NCBI RefSeq assembly: GCF_002846415.1
Contig: NZ_PJMX01000001.1
Span: 1,302,001-1,366,000, forward strand
DNA length: 64,000 bases
Direction of reading: 5' to 3'
Source: Streptomyces sp. TLI_146
GTDB taxonomy: Bacteria > Actinomycetota > Actinomycetes > Streptomycetales > Streptomycetaceae
The notes under the pieces are model-generated. The model did not search any database. It had not been told where the DNA came from and saw only the letters and a program-made list of their open reading frames with translations. Shown in pieces: positions 24,839 through 32,961 of this stretch. Positions within the stretch are counted from its first letter, which is position 1; each line of letters opens with the position of its first letter. Made by a program: the position numbers and the translations under genes.

Positions 24839-25737
24839 CGGACCGTCATCTGCTGAGCGGGCCCGAGCCCGACCCCGCGCGGGACGCCGGGCACCCCGAT
24901 CCGCCGGCGCGCGTGGGCTTCTTCACCGACACCTCGGTCTGCATCGGCTGCAAGGCGTGCGAGGTGGCGTGCAAGGAGTGGAACGCGCTGCCCGAGGACG
25001 GGCTGTCGCTGACCGGGATGAGTTACGACAACACCCAGGGGCTGGGCGCCTCGGCCTGGCGGCACGTCGCCTTCATCGAGCAGCCGGCGCCCGCGCCCGA
25101 CGGCCGCGCCCGGCTCCCGCTGCTCGACGACGGCGAGCCGGAGCCTGCCGGCGCGGCGGGCGAGCTGCGCTGGCTGATGTCGTCCGACGTGTGCAAGCAC
25201 TGCACCCACGCCGCCTGCCTGGACGTCTGCCCGACCGGCTCGCTCTTCCGGACCGAGTTCGGCACGGTCGTCGTCCAGGACGACATCTGCAACGGCTGCG
25301 GCTACTGTGTGCCCGCCTGTCCCTACGGCGTCATCGAGCAGCGGCCGTCGGACGGGCGGGCGTTCAAGTGCACCATGTGCTACGACCGGCTGGGCGCCGG
25401 GCAGGAGCCCGCCTGCGCCAAGGCGTGCCCCACCGAGTCCATCCGGTTTGGCCCGCTGGACGAGCTGCGCGAGCGGGCCGCGCTGCGCGTCGACGAGCTG
25501 CACGAGGCGGGCGTGGCGGGCGCGCGGCTCTACGGCCACGAGCCGGACGACGGGGTCGGCGGCGACGGCGCGTTCTTCCTGCTGCTCGACGAGCCCGAGG
25601 TCTACGGGCTGCCACCGGCACCGGTCGTCACCACCCGCGACCTGCCCACGATGTGGAAACACGCGGGTGCGGCGGCTCTGTCCCTGCTGGGCGGTGTGGC
25701 GCTGTCGTTCGCCGTGGCCGCGAGGGGGCGGCGATGA
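24835..25737 (+). CDS. Formate dehydrogenase iron-sulfur subunit
   Basis: A 300-residue ferredoxin-like electron-transfer subunit. Four cysteine clusters for [4Fe-4S] centres are seen: CIGCKACEVACKEWN, VCKHCTHAACLDVCPTGS, CNGCGYCVPACPYGV and CTMCYDRLGAGQEPACAKA. The C-terminal WKHAGAAALSLLGGVALSFA is a single membrane anchor, as in FdnH. It passes electrons from the catalytic subunit toward the membrane partner. It overlaps both neighbours by 4 bp. Confidence 0.92.
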   Translation: MTDRHLLSGPEPDPARDAGHPDPPARVGFFTDTSVCIGCKACEVACKEWNALPEDGLSLTGMSYDNTQGLGASAWRHVAFIEQPAPAPDGRARLPLLDDGEPEPAGAAGELRWLMSSDVCKHCTHAACLDVCPTGSLFRTEFGTVVVQDDICNGCGYCVPACPYGVIEQRPSDGRAFKCTMCYDRLGAGQEPACAKACPTESIRFGPLDELRERAALRVDELHEAGVAGARLYGHEPDDGVGGDGAFFLLLDEPEVYGLPPAPVVTTRDLPTMWKHAGAAALSLLGGVALSFAVAARGRR

Positions 25738-26720
25738 CCGGGAACGGGAGCCGTCCGGAGCCCGCGCGGCGGCGGGGGAAGCGCCGTGGCGAGCAACTGA
25801 TGGTGCCGCGCGCCGAGTTCGCCTCGTACTACGGGCGGCCGGTGATCAAGGCGCCGTCGTGGGCGGCACGGGACATCGCCGGGTACTTCTTCCTGGGCGG
25901 GCTCGCCGGAGCGGGCTCGGTCCTCGCGGCCGGGGCCCAGCTGACCGGCCGTACCACCACGGCGACGGCGATGAAGGTGTCCTCGCTCGCGGCGGTCTCG
26001 CTCTCCGCCGCCGCGCTCATCAACGACCTCGGCAGGCCGGACCGGTTCGCGAACATGCTGAGGGTCCTCAAGCCGACCTCGCCCATGAGCGTGGGCTCCT
26101 GGCTGCTCTCCGTCTACGGCCCGGCGGCCGGCGCGGCGGCCGTCACCGCCGCGACCGGACGGCTGCCCCGCACCGGCGCCGTCGCGACGGCGGGAGCCGC
26201 GCTGCTCGGGCCCGCCGTGGCCTCGTACACCGCGGTGCTCGCGGCGGACACGGCGGTGCCCGCCTGGCACGGCGCCCACCGCGAACTCCCCTATGTCTTC
26301 GCCGCGTCCGCGACCGCTGCCGCCGCCGGGATGGCCCTGGCCGTCGGGCCGTCGCACGAGGCGGCCCCGGCCCGGTGTGCGGCGGCGCTGGCGGCGCTCG
26401 CCGAGACGGCCGCGAGCCGGGCGGCCGAGCGGCGTCTCGGCATGGTCGCCGAGACCTGGCGCGAGGGCCGGGCCGGGACCCTCCTGCGGGCCGCCCGCGC
26501 CCTCACCGTAGGCGGGGCGGCCGGCGCGATGCTGGGCGGGCACCGGCGCGCGGTGGCCGCGGCGAGCGGGCTCGCCCTGCTCGCGGGCTCGGCGTGTACG
26601 CGCTTCGGTGTCTTCGCGGCCGGTATCGCCTCGGCCGAGGACCCCGAGTACACCGTCCTGCCCCAGCGGGCCCGGCTCGACGCCGAGGCGGCGTCACAGC
26701 TCGCGCAGGGCGGGCAGTAG
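25734..26720 (+). CDS. NrfD/PsrC-like membrane subunit of formate dehydrogenase
   Basis: A 328-residue polytopic protein. The start region APSWAARDIAGYFFLGGLAG is the first NrfD helix, and LINDLGRPDRFANMLRVLKP with TSPMSVGSWLLSVYGPAAG is the strongly conserved NrfD block. Later helices are Ala-rich. NrfD subunits reduce quinone at the membrane and carry no haem, in contrast to the cytochrome b FdnI. So formate oxidation here should feed the quinone pool. The last 27 bp overlap, tail to tail, the reverse-strand oxidoreductase. Confidence 0.88.
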   Translation: MTGNGSRPEPARRRGKRRGEQLMVPRAEFASYYGRPVIKAPSWAARDIAGYFFLGGLAGAGSVLAAGAQLTGRTTTATAMKVSSLAAVSLSAAALINDLGRPDRFANMLRVLKPTSPMSVGSWLLSVYGPAAGAAAVTAATGRLPRTGAVATAGAALLGPAVASYTAVLAADTAVPAWHGAHRELPYVFAASATAAAAGMALAVGPSHEAAPARCAAALAALAETAASRAAERRLGMVAETWREGRAGTLLRAARALTVGGAAGAMLGGHRRAVAAASGLALLAGSACTRFGVFAAGIASAEDPEYTVLPQRARLDAEAASQLAQGGQ

Positions 26721-27659
26721 CTTCTCCTCGGCCCAGCGGATGAAGGGGAGTTGCTGCTCGCCGCCGATCTGGACGAGGGCGACCTCGGTGAAGCCCGCCT
26801 CGACGAACGGGCGCACCGCGTCGACGAACGCGGTGACGTCGTCGCCGCACGGGATGGCCTCGGCCACGTCCTGCGGGGTGACGTACCGGGTGGCGCCCTC
26901 GAAGCCGGACGGCCCCGGAATCTCCGCGTTCACCGGCCAGCCGCCGCCGAACCAGCGGAACTGGTCGTGGGCGCGGGCGATCGCCGCGTCCCGGTCGGTG
27001 TCGTAGCAGACCGGCAGCTGGCCCACGCGGGGCTTTCCGGCGCCGCCGTGCCGGTCGAAGGACTCCACCAGCTCCGGCTTGGGCTCGGTGGCGATGACGA
27101 GATCGGCGGAGCGGCCGGCCAGCGCGCAGGAGCGCTCGCCGGAGACGGCGATCCCGATGGGCGGCGGCTCGTCCGGCAGATCCCACAGCCGGGCGTTCGC
27201 CACGTCGAAGAAGGCGCCCTGATGGTTGACGTTGCCGCCTTCGAAGAGGGCGCGGATGATGTCGACGGCCTCGTCCAGCATGTCCAGGCGGACCTGCGGG
27301 GAGGGCCATCCGGCGCCCACCACGTGCTCGTTGAGGTTCTCGCCGGAGCCGAGGCCCAGGCGGAACCTCCCCTGGGACAGCAGCTGCATCGTCGCCGCCT
27401 TCTGGGCGACGACCACGGGGTGGTAGCGGACCGTCGGGCAGGTCACGTACGTCATCAGCGGGATCCGCGTGGTGGCCTGGGCGGCGGCACCGAGCACGCT
27501 CCACGCATAGGACGCGTGCCCCTGTGATTCCAGCCAGGGGAAGTAGTGGTCGGAGGTGACGGAGAAGTCGAAACCGGCGCGCTCCGCGGCGACCAGGTCG
27601 GAGACGAGGGCGCGGGGGCCGGTCTGCTCGGTCATCATCGTGTAGCCGATTTGCACCAT
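26694..27659 (-). CDS. LLM class F420-dependent oxidoreductase (TIGR03557 type)
   Basis: A 321-residue TIM-barrel protein. It starts VQIGYTMMTEQTGPRALV; FSVTSDHYFPWLESQGHA and RFRLGLGSGENLNEHVVG are the family blocks (the latter binds the F420 tail in G6PD-like members). RWAEEKLLPALREL closes the protein. Members resemble F420-dependent glucose-6-phosphate dehydrogenase, but their substrate is usually unknown. It is divergent to the small membrane gene at 27794; an 11-bp inverted repeat lies between. Confidence 0.85.
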   Translation of the reverse strand: MVQIGYTMMTEQTGPRALVSDLVAAERAGFDFSVTSDHYFPWLESQGHASYAWSVLGAAAQATTRIPLMTYVTCPTVRYHPVVVAQKAATMQLLSQGRFRLGLGSGENLNEHVVGAGWPSPQVRLDMLDEAVDIIRALFEGGNVNHQGAFFDVANARLWDLPDEPPPIGIAVSGERSCALAGRSADLVIATEPKPELVESFDRHGGAGKPRVGQLPVCYDTDRDAAIARAHDQFRWFGGGWPVNAEIPGPSGFEGATRYVTPQDVAEAIPCGDDVTAFVDAVRPFVEAGFTEVALVQIGGEQQLPFIRWAEEKLLPALREL

Positions 27660-27686
27660 AATTAACCCATTACCTGGCTCCGCGAA

Positions 27687-27739
27687 TCGAAAACATCACT
27701 TTCGCCGCCCTCCCTCCCCCGCCAGTTCGATGTTTTCGA
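27687..27739. promoter_or_regulatory. Perfect 11-bp inverted repeat in divergent promoter region
   Basis: TCGAAAACATC (27687-27697) and GATGTTTTCGA (27729-27739) are perfect complements separated by 31 bp. The arms are AT-rich against a GC-rich background and sit between two divergent starts, as expected for a looped or paired operator. Confidence 0.6.
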
Positions 27740-27793
27740 CGCGCCTGCGGGGCTACGCGCTCCCACAGACCCGTTCGCCCGTGAGGAGTCGTC

Positions 27794-27994
27794 GTGGTCA
27801 TCGTGGCCGTTCTGATCCCGCCCCTGATGCTGGGCGCGCTGCTCGCCCTGGCGCGCTACGAGGAACGCATGTTCGGCGACACCCAGGCGGTACGAAAGCG
27901 CGGGCGCCATCGGCACACGAAAAATGGCCCACTCACACCCCTCCGAAATGGACCAGAGGGAAGGGCCACCGGGGCCATAGTGTCCCGTACATGA
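27794..27994 (+). CDS. Small membrane protein, unknown function
   Basis: A 66-residue protein from GTG. Residues 2-20 (VIVAVLIPPLMLGALLALA) are one membrane helix, followed by RYEERMFGD and a basic, low-complexity tail. Similar short proteins with an initial hydrophobic 'IPPLML.LLALxRYEE' helix are common in Streptomyces; none has a known role. GTGAGGAG is the ribosome site. Its last codons overlap the MFS gene start by 4 bp. Confidence 0.6.
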   Translation: MVIVAVLIPPLMLGALLALARYEERMFGDTQAVRKRGRHRHTKNGPLTPLRNGPEGRATGAIVSRT

Positions 27995-29241
27995 CGAACA
28001 GATCGGTCTCCCCCGCGGCCCCCCGGCGCCTCCTCTCGCTGGCCCAACTGACCAACTCCGTCGGCGACGGCGCGTACCTCGTCACCTCCGCCCTGTACTT
28101 CACGCGCGTCGTCGGTCTCGCCCCGGCGCGCATCGGCCTGGGGCTGACGCTGGCGTGGGCGGTCGGCTCGGTCGCGGGCGTACCGCTCGGGCGGCTCGCG
28201 GACCGGCGCGGGCCCCGGGGGACGGCGGTGCTCCTCGCCCTGACGACCGGCGCGGCGGTGGCGTCGTTCCTGGTCGTCCGCTCCTTCGTGCCGTTCCTGC
28301 TGGCCGCCGTCCTTTACGCGACGGCGCAGTCGGGGCTGTCGGCAGCACGTCAGTCGCTCCTCGCCGGACTGGTGGCCGAGACCGAGCGCACGGCGACCCT
28401 GGCGCGTCTTCAGGCCACGCTCAACGCGGGGCTCGCCGTCGGCGCGGCGCTCGGGGGCGTGGCCCTGCACTCCGGCACGACCGGCGCGTACCTCACGGTC
28501 TTCGCCCTGGACGCGGCGAGCTTCCTGGTGTGCGCGCTGCTCCTGGCGCGGCTCCCCCGGGTCGCGCCCGTGCCGTCGCCCGGTGGCGGGCGCGGCGGCC
28601 CGACGGTCCTCAAGGACCGCCCGTACGTCGTGGTCGCCCTCCTCAACACCGTGCTGCTCCTGCGGATGCCGCTGCTCAGCCTGGGGATTCCGCTGTGGAT
28701 CACTCAGCGCACGGCCGCACCGGCCTGGCTGGTCTCGGCGCTGTTCGTGCTCAACACCGGTGCGGTGATGCTCTTCCAGGTGCGAACGGCCCGGAGCGTC
28801 AGCGGACTCGCGAGCGCCGTGCGGTCGGTGCGCCGTTCCGGCGCGGTGATGCTCGCGGCCTGCGCGGTCTTCGCGCTGTCGGCCACGGGCGACGAACCCT
28901 GGACGGCCGCCGCGGCGCTCGTCACCGGCTCGGTGCTCCTGGTCGTCGCCGAGATGCTGCACTCGGCGGGCTCCTGGCAGATCGGCTTCGACCTGGCACC
29001 GGCCGACCGGATCGGCGAGTACCAGGGCCTGTTCGGCACCGGCGTCACCGTGGCCCGCACCCTGGGCCCGCTGCTGCTGACCGCGCTGCTCGTGGACTGG
29101 GGCAGCCCCGGCTGGCTGCTGCTCGGCGGGATGATCCTGGTGGCCTCGTACGCGATGGGGCCCGCGACGCACAGGGCCGCGCGCGGGACGGCCCCGGCCA
29201 CGCCGGTCCCCGCCCGGGTCCCGTCCGGTCAGTCCGGCTGA
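27991..29241 (+). CDS. MFS transporter
   Basis: A 416-residue protein with about 12 hydrophobic helices. The loop between helices 2 and 3 has GVPLGRLADRRGPRGTAVLL, the MFS motif A. LLARLPRVAPVPSPGGG is the central cytoplasmic loop between the two six-helix halves. It resembles drug/macrolide efflux-type members by general pattern only. The ATG overlaps the preceding small ORF by 4 bp, and its 3' end overlaps the convergent TetR gene by 13 bp, which suggests that the regulator controls this pump. Confidence 0.82.
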   Translation: MTNRSVSPAAPRRLLSLAQLTNSVGDGAYLVTSALYFTRVVGLAPARIGLGLTLAWAVGSVAGVPLGRLADRRGPRGTAVLLALTTGAAVASFLVVRSFVPFLLAAVLYATAQSGLSAARQSLLAGLVAETERTATLARLQATLNAGLAVGAALGGVALHSGTTGAYLTVFALDAASFLVCALLLARLPRVAPVPSPGGGRGGPTVLKDRPYVVVALLNTVLLLRMPLLSLGIPLWITQRTAAPAWLVSALFVLNTGAVMLFQVRTARSVSGLASAVRSVRRSGAVMLAACAVFALSATGDEPWTAAAALVTGSVLLVVAEMLHSAGSWQIGFDLAPADRIGEYQGLFGTGVTVARTLGPLLLTALLVDWGSPGWLLLGGMILVASYAMGPATHRAARGTAPATPVPARVPSGQSG

Positions 29242-29825
29242 AGCGAGCGCCAGACCCGGTCGGGCAGGATCCGGTACGCCTGGGCGAGGTCGATGTCATA
29301 CGTGCTGGAGAGCCAGCGGCGCGCGGTTTCGGCCGGGGGCCCGAGGATGAGGACGTCGATCAGGGGCGAGGGGAGCGGCGCGATCTCGCCGGCCTCGACG
29401 CGGGGGCCCAGCCAGGCGGCGATGACGGCCAGCTTGACCGCCTTGACCCGGCGGATCTCGTCGGCGTGGGCGGCGAGATAGCCGGAGTACGCGGAGGCGT
29501 GCAGGAAGAGCGCGACGTCCGGGTGCTCTTCGGTGAAGCGCAGATAGCACTGGACGAGCGCGCGGATGCCGGTGCGGGCGGTGCGGGCCCGGGTGAGCAC
29601 GGCGGTCATCTCGTCGAAAAGCTGCTCCATGCACCGGGTGTAGAGAGCGGCGGCCAGACCGTCGAAGCTGCCGAAGTGGTGGTAGAGGCTGCCGAGGCTG
29701 ACCCCGCTGGCGCGGGTGACGGCGCTGACGGTGAACCCCTGCTGGCCCGACTCGGCGAACACCCGCAAAGCGGACGTCAGCAGGCGGTCGACGGTGGCCT
29801 CACCGCGCTGCTGCCTAGGCGACAT
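29229..29825 (-). CDS. TetR family transcriptional regulator
   Basis: A 198-residue protein. The HTH is VDRLLTSALRVFAESGQQG and VSLGSLYHHFGSFDGLAAA (residues about 10-55). The C-terminal domain has LFLHASAYSGYLAAHADEI. ATG at 29825 is chosen; the reading frame is open further upstream but only from a TTG without ribosome site. A 15-bp palindrome at 29946 lies about 120 bp upstream and may be its operator. Tail-to-tail with the MFS gene. Confidence 0.83.
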   Translation of the reverse strand: MSPRQQRGEATVDRLLTSALRVFAESGQQGFTVSAVTRASGVSLGSLYHHFGSFDGLAAALYTRCMEQLFDEMTAVLTRARTARTGIRALVQCYLRFTEEHPDVALFLHASAYSGYLAAHADEIRRVKAVKLAVIAAWLGPRVEAGEIAPLPSPLIDVLILGPPAETARRWLSSTYDIDLAQAYRILPDRVWRSLQPD

Positions 29826-29945
29826 GACCGCGCCCCGCTCGGTGCGTGAGGTGCCCGTGCCGTGGGCCTCGGACGCAGGGGGCGCCACAGGGGGCACCGA
29901 TCGGGATGCTGTCTGCCATGACGGCAACCCTAGCGCAGCAATCTG

Positions 29946-29960
29946 TAGAAAACTGTTCTA
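29946..29960. promoter_or_regulatory. Short palindrome upstream of the TetR gene
   Basis: TAGAA-AACTG-TTCTA is a perfect 5-bp inverted repeat around 5 bp in an unusually AT-rich stretch, between the TetR gene and the hydrolase gene that diverge here. A plausible operator. Confidence 0.4.
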
Positions 29961-30196
29961 GAAATCGACTCCTCAACTGGCGTCCCACCGACCACACTTG
30001 ACCGTATGACTCGACGCCTGACCGGCGAACAGCCGGAGATCGACACAGCCACCGAGGACGGCATCCGGGACGACTTCTGGTGGCCCGTCGCCACGCTGCC
30101 GACGGCGGCCGACGGTTCGGACGCACCGCACCCTGCCGACTCCCGTACCGGGAAACTGGGGTGTGCGGCGCGGGTCTGATCATCTACGGTGACGCG

Positions 30197-30961
30197 GTGA
30201 CTCTTTCCCATGATGTGGCCGGAACCGGCCCCGCGGTGCTCCTTCTCCACTCCACGGTCTGCGACCGGCGGATGTGGGACCCCCAGGTACCGGCGCTCTT
30301 CGGCGCCGGCTACCAGGTGGTGCGCTGCGACTTCCGCGGCTTCGGCCTCACGCCCATGCCCGACCGGCCGTACAACAACGCGGAGGACGTCGTCGCCCTG
30401 CTGGACGCGCTCGGCATCGAGCGCGCGGCGGTGATCGCCTCGTCCGGCGGCGGCCGGGTCGCGCTGGAGATCGCGGCCCGCTGGCCGGGGCGGGTCGTCT
30501 CGCTGGGGCTGCTCTGCACCGCGCTGGCCGGGCACGAGCCCAGCGCCGAACTCGACGCGTTCGGCGACCGCGAGGACGCGCTCATCGAGTCCGGTGACAT
30601 CGCCGGGGCGACCGATCTCAATGTGGACGCCTGGGTGGGCCCCGACGCCGACCAGGCGGTCCGGGAGCTGGTGCGCGTGATGCAGCGCAACGCCTTCGAC
30701 GTCCAGATCGCCGCCGAGGAGGAGTTCGGCCAGATCAAGGTCGAGCCCGACCTGTCCGCGGTCAAGGCCCCCGCCCTGCTCGTCTCCGGCGACCACGACT
30801 TCGCGGACTTCCGGCAGATAGCCGTCCACCTCACCGGGGTGCTCGCCGACGCCCGCCACCTCGAACTCTCCTGGGCGGGCCACCTCCCCAACCTGGAGCG
30901 CCCCGACGAGGTGAACCGCGTACTCGTCGACTTCCTGCGCGAGACGCACGCGGCGGGCTGA
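30197..30961 (+). CDS. Alpha/beta hydrolase
   Basis: A 254-residue protein from GTG at 30197. The oxyanion region is VLLLHSTVCDRRMW; the nucleophile elbow is VIASSGGGRVALEIA with the second Ser as nucleophile; the acid is in LLVSGDHDFADF and the catalytic His in LSWAGHLPNLERPDEV. It resembles 3-oxoadipate enol-lactonase-like small hydrolases, but the substrate is unknown. The open frame extends further upstream to 30080 without a good start. It is divergent to the TetR gene. Confidence 0.83.
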   Translation: MTLSHDVAGTGPAVLLLHSTVCDRRMWDPQVPALFGAGYQVVRCDFRGFGLTPMPDRPYNNAEDVVALLDALGIERAAVIASSGGGRVALEIAARWPGRVVSLGLLCTALAGHEPSAELDAFGDREDALIESGDIAGATDLNVDAWVGPDADQAVRELVRVMQRNAFDVQIAAEEEFGQIKVEPDLSAVKAPALLVSGDHDFADFRQIAVHLTGVLADARHLELSWAGHLPNLERPDEVNRVLVDFLRETHAAG

Positions 30962-30981
30962 GCTCGGGGGCCCCGGCACCG

Positions 30982-31035
30982 AGCGTGCGTGCCGGGCGCC
31001 GCTGCGCAGGCGGGGGTTGAAAGACAGGCTCTCAG
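30982..31035 (+). repeat. Dispersed intergenic repeat, copy 2
   Basis: Shares GTGCCGGGCGCCGCTGCGCAGG-type core (given here as GCCGGGCGCC and GCGCAGGCGGGGGTTGAAAG) and CAGGCTCTCAG with copies 1 and 3. Its right end supplies the TGA stop of the reverse-strand GNAT gene. Confidence 0.8.
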
Positions 31036-31571
31036 CCGCCCGCCGCGTAGCAGCGGACGGCCACGGTCTGCCGGGGTCCCCACTCCTGCTCGACCTCGGC
31101 CAGCAGCTCCCAGCCGAGCCGTTCGTACAGCGCGGTCGCCGCGGTGTCCGAGGCGACCACGTCGAGCACCGGATGCAGCCCGCGGGACCGGGCCTCGCCC
31201 ACGGCCCGGGCCAGCAGCAGCCGGCCGATCCCGTGCCCGCGCGCCCCGGGGGCCACGAACAGACGGCTGACCACGGCCGTCGCATCGGGGCCCACCCCCG
31301 CGCGGGCGCTCCACAGACCGGGTGCCACATCCCCCGTACCGCTGAGCGACAGACCGACATGACCGGCGACCCGGCCGTCCAGCTCCGCCACCCAGGCCCC
31401 CAGGAGCGACGGCTGCGCGAGCCAGTCGGCGGGGCGGTCGGGCCAGTTCACCGGGTAGCCGTCGCGCTCGTGGACGGCGGCGAGCGCGTGGACGCACGCG
31501 TCCAGGTCGCGATCCGTTCGCGGGCGGACGTACGGGACAGGGCGCGACGGTTCGGTTCTCTCGCTCTTCAC
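31032..31571 (-). CDS. GNAT family N-acetyltransferase
   Basis: A 179-residue protein from GTG at 31571. The acetyl-CoA site is SRLFVAPGARGHGIGRLLL (motif A), followed by LHPVLDVVASDTAATALYE (motif B) and RLGWELL. The N-terminal VPYVRPRTDRDLDACVHAL is the first strand-helix. The substrate is unknown. The stop codon lies inside the dispersed repeat. It is 62 bp downstream of the IclR gene on the same strand. Confidence 0.85.
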   Translation of the reverse strand: MKSERTEPSRPVPYVRPRTDRDLDACVHALAAVHERDGYPVNWPDRPADWLAQPSLLGAWVAELDGRVAGHVGLSLSGTGDVAPGLWSARAGVGPDATAVVSRLFVAPGARGHGIGRLLLARAVGEARSRGLHPVLDVVASDTAATALYERLGWELLAEVEQEWGPRQTVAVRCYAAGG

Positions 31572-31633
31572 CGCGTCATGGAAGCACGGTCCGGGGCCGG
31601 ACCCGGACGATTTTCCGCGGTGGAGGCGCCCCT

Positions 31634-32386
31634 TCAGAGCTGCCACGCCTGCGGCATACGCGCCAGATTCGCGCCGATCATGCGGGCCGCGCGGCGCAGT
31701 GGGTCGCCCGCGGCGGTGAGCCTGCGGCGGTCGAGGACGGAGACCGCGAGCGCGGCGACGACCTTTCCCGAGGGGGCGCGGACCGGCGCCGCAAGACAGG
31801 CCACCAGCACGTCGGCCTCGTAGTGGTCGGTGGCCGTCCCCTGCTCGCGCGCCACCTCGATCCGGCGCCGCCAGGGCCCGGCGCAGTGGCCCTCGGGTGG
31901 CGTCGTGGCCGGTCCGGCCGCCGCCAGCACCACCTCGGCGGCGCTCCCGGGCGGCAGGACCGCACCGGCCCGCAGCGGGAAGACGTCGTCCACTTCGCCG
32001 GGCAGCGCGGCCACCACCAGCGGGCTCCCGGCGCCGGGCACCGTCACGCTGACGCTGGCGCGGGTGGCCGCGGCCAGGTGCCGCAGCGGCCCCACGGCGG
32101 CCGTACGCAGCGGCCGGTCGGGGCTCCAGGCCCGTCCGAGGCGGACGATCGCCGGTCCCATGCGGTACCGGCCCGACCGGCGCTCCACCGCGTCCAGCGC
32201 CACGAGCTGGTCCAGCATGCGGTGCACGGTGGTCTTGGGCAGCCCCGCATGGGCCGCCAGCTCGCTCAGTCCGCCTTCCTCCACCCGCGCCAGCGCCTCC
32301 AGCAGCGAGAACGCGCCCTCCAGCACCCCGCGCCCCGCCGCGCCGCCGTCTCCCCCGCACCGAGCCGGTCTTCGTCCGTGGTCCAC
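31634..32386 (-). CDS. IclR family transcriptional regulator
   Basis: A 250-residue protein from GTG at 32386. The winged helix is LEGAFSLLEALARVEEGGL and LAAHAGLPKTTVHRMLDQL; the effector domain follows from about residue 95, with SVSVTVPGAGSPLVVAALP and the final LAAPVRAPSGKVVAALAVS, both IclR marks. An ATG further upstream is out of frame. A 12-bp palindrome 63-74 bp before the start may be its own operator. Confidence 0.82.
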   Translation of the reverse strand: MDHGRRPARCGGDGGAAGRGVLEGAFSLLEALARVEEGGLSELAAHAGLPKTTVHRMLDQLVALDAVERRSGRYRMGPAIVRLGRAWSPDRPLRTAAVGPLRHLAAATRASVSVTVPGAGSPLVVAALPGEVDDVFPLRAGAVLPPGSAAEVVLAAAGPATTPPEGHCAGPWRRRIEVAREQGTATDHYEADVLVACLAAPVRAPSGKVVAALAVSVLDRRRLTAAGDPLRRAARMIGANLARMPQAWQL

Positions 32387-32448
32387 TGCCGTCCCCCGTC
32401 GCCGTGATTCCCGTCCATGGTCGAACCACGTGCCCGGCGCCCGGTATC

Positions 32449-32460
32449 CCCAACGTTGGG
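32449..32460. promoter_or_regulatory. Perfect 12-bp palindrome upstream of the IclR gene
   Basis: CCCAACGTTGGG, flanked by near-symmetric TAT/ATG bases. It lies in the presumed promoter of the reverse-strand IclR gene; such dyads are usual for autoregulated IclR proteins. Confidence 0.5.
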
Positions 32461-32515
32461 TATGGCGCGGCACGTTGTCCAGGTGGTGGGATGGTCGGCG
32501 ACCCGCGCCCGCGGC

Positions 32516-32570
32516 CTCAGCGCGTGTCGGGCGTCGGGGCGCCGGCGGGGGTGCGAAAGCAGGCTCTCAG
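32516..32570 (+). repeat. Dispersed intergenic repeat, copy 3
   Basis: Contains TCAGCGCGTG at the left, GGGCGTCGGGGCGCCGG in the middle, and AAAGCAGGCTCTCAG at the right end. The right end supplies the TGA stop codon of the reverse-strand UBP zinc-finger gene. Confidence 0.8.
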
Positions 32571-32830
32571 ACCAGGGCGTCGTGGACGAAGCACCAGCGC
32601 CAGTCCTCGCCGGGCTCGAAGGAGCGCACGATGGGGTGCTCCTCGCTCGCGGCGTGCGCGCGGGCGTGGTGCAGCGGGGACGAGTCGCAGCAGCCGACGT
32701 GGCCACAGCTGAGGCAGAGCCGCAGATGGACCCAGGGGGAGCCGAGGCGCAGACACTCCTCGCAGCCCTGCGGGGTCCGGGGCTCCACGTCGCGGATCAT
32801 GGCGAGATGCGGGTCGGCCTTGGCGGTCAT
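32567..32830 (-). CDS. UBP-type zinc finger protein
   Basis: An 87-residue stand-alone ZnF-UBP domain. Ligands are visible as CEECLRLG, LCLSCGHVGCCDSS, HHARAHAASEEHPIV and the C-terminal WCFVHDALV, the last being the ubiquitin-tail pocket region in eukaryotic relatives. Bacterial members are short orphan proteins of unknown partner. CCGGAGGACGCG precedes ATG 32830; a longer frame upstream lacks support. The stop is contributed by the dispersed repeat. Confidence 0.85.
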   Translation of the reverse strand: MTAKADPHLAMIRDVEPRTPQGCEECLRLGSPWVHLRLCLSCGHVGCCDSSPLHHARAHAASEEHPIVRSFEPGEDWRWCFVHDALV

Positions 32831-32961
32831 CGCGTCCTCCGGGGGTCTGGCCTCCAGGGTAGGAACGCCCGGCGGTCCCCGCACTCCGTCTCCGTCTCGC
32901 GGCCGGGGCGCCGCGGAGGGACCCTGGAGGTACGAAGGGCGAGCCCTGGAGGTGATCCGTC

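Noticed and set aside
29825..29927. Longer N terminus for the second TetR regulator
   Set aside because: It would begin at TTG without a ribosome site and adds unconserved Pro/Ser residues.
30006..30179. 57-codon ORF starting MTRRLTGEQPEIDTATEDG
   Set aside because: No ribosome site and no recognised family; it overlaps the upstream region of the hydrolase gene, so not listed as a gene.
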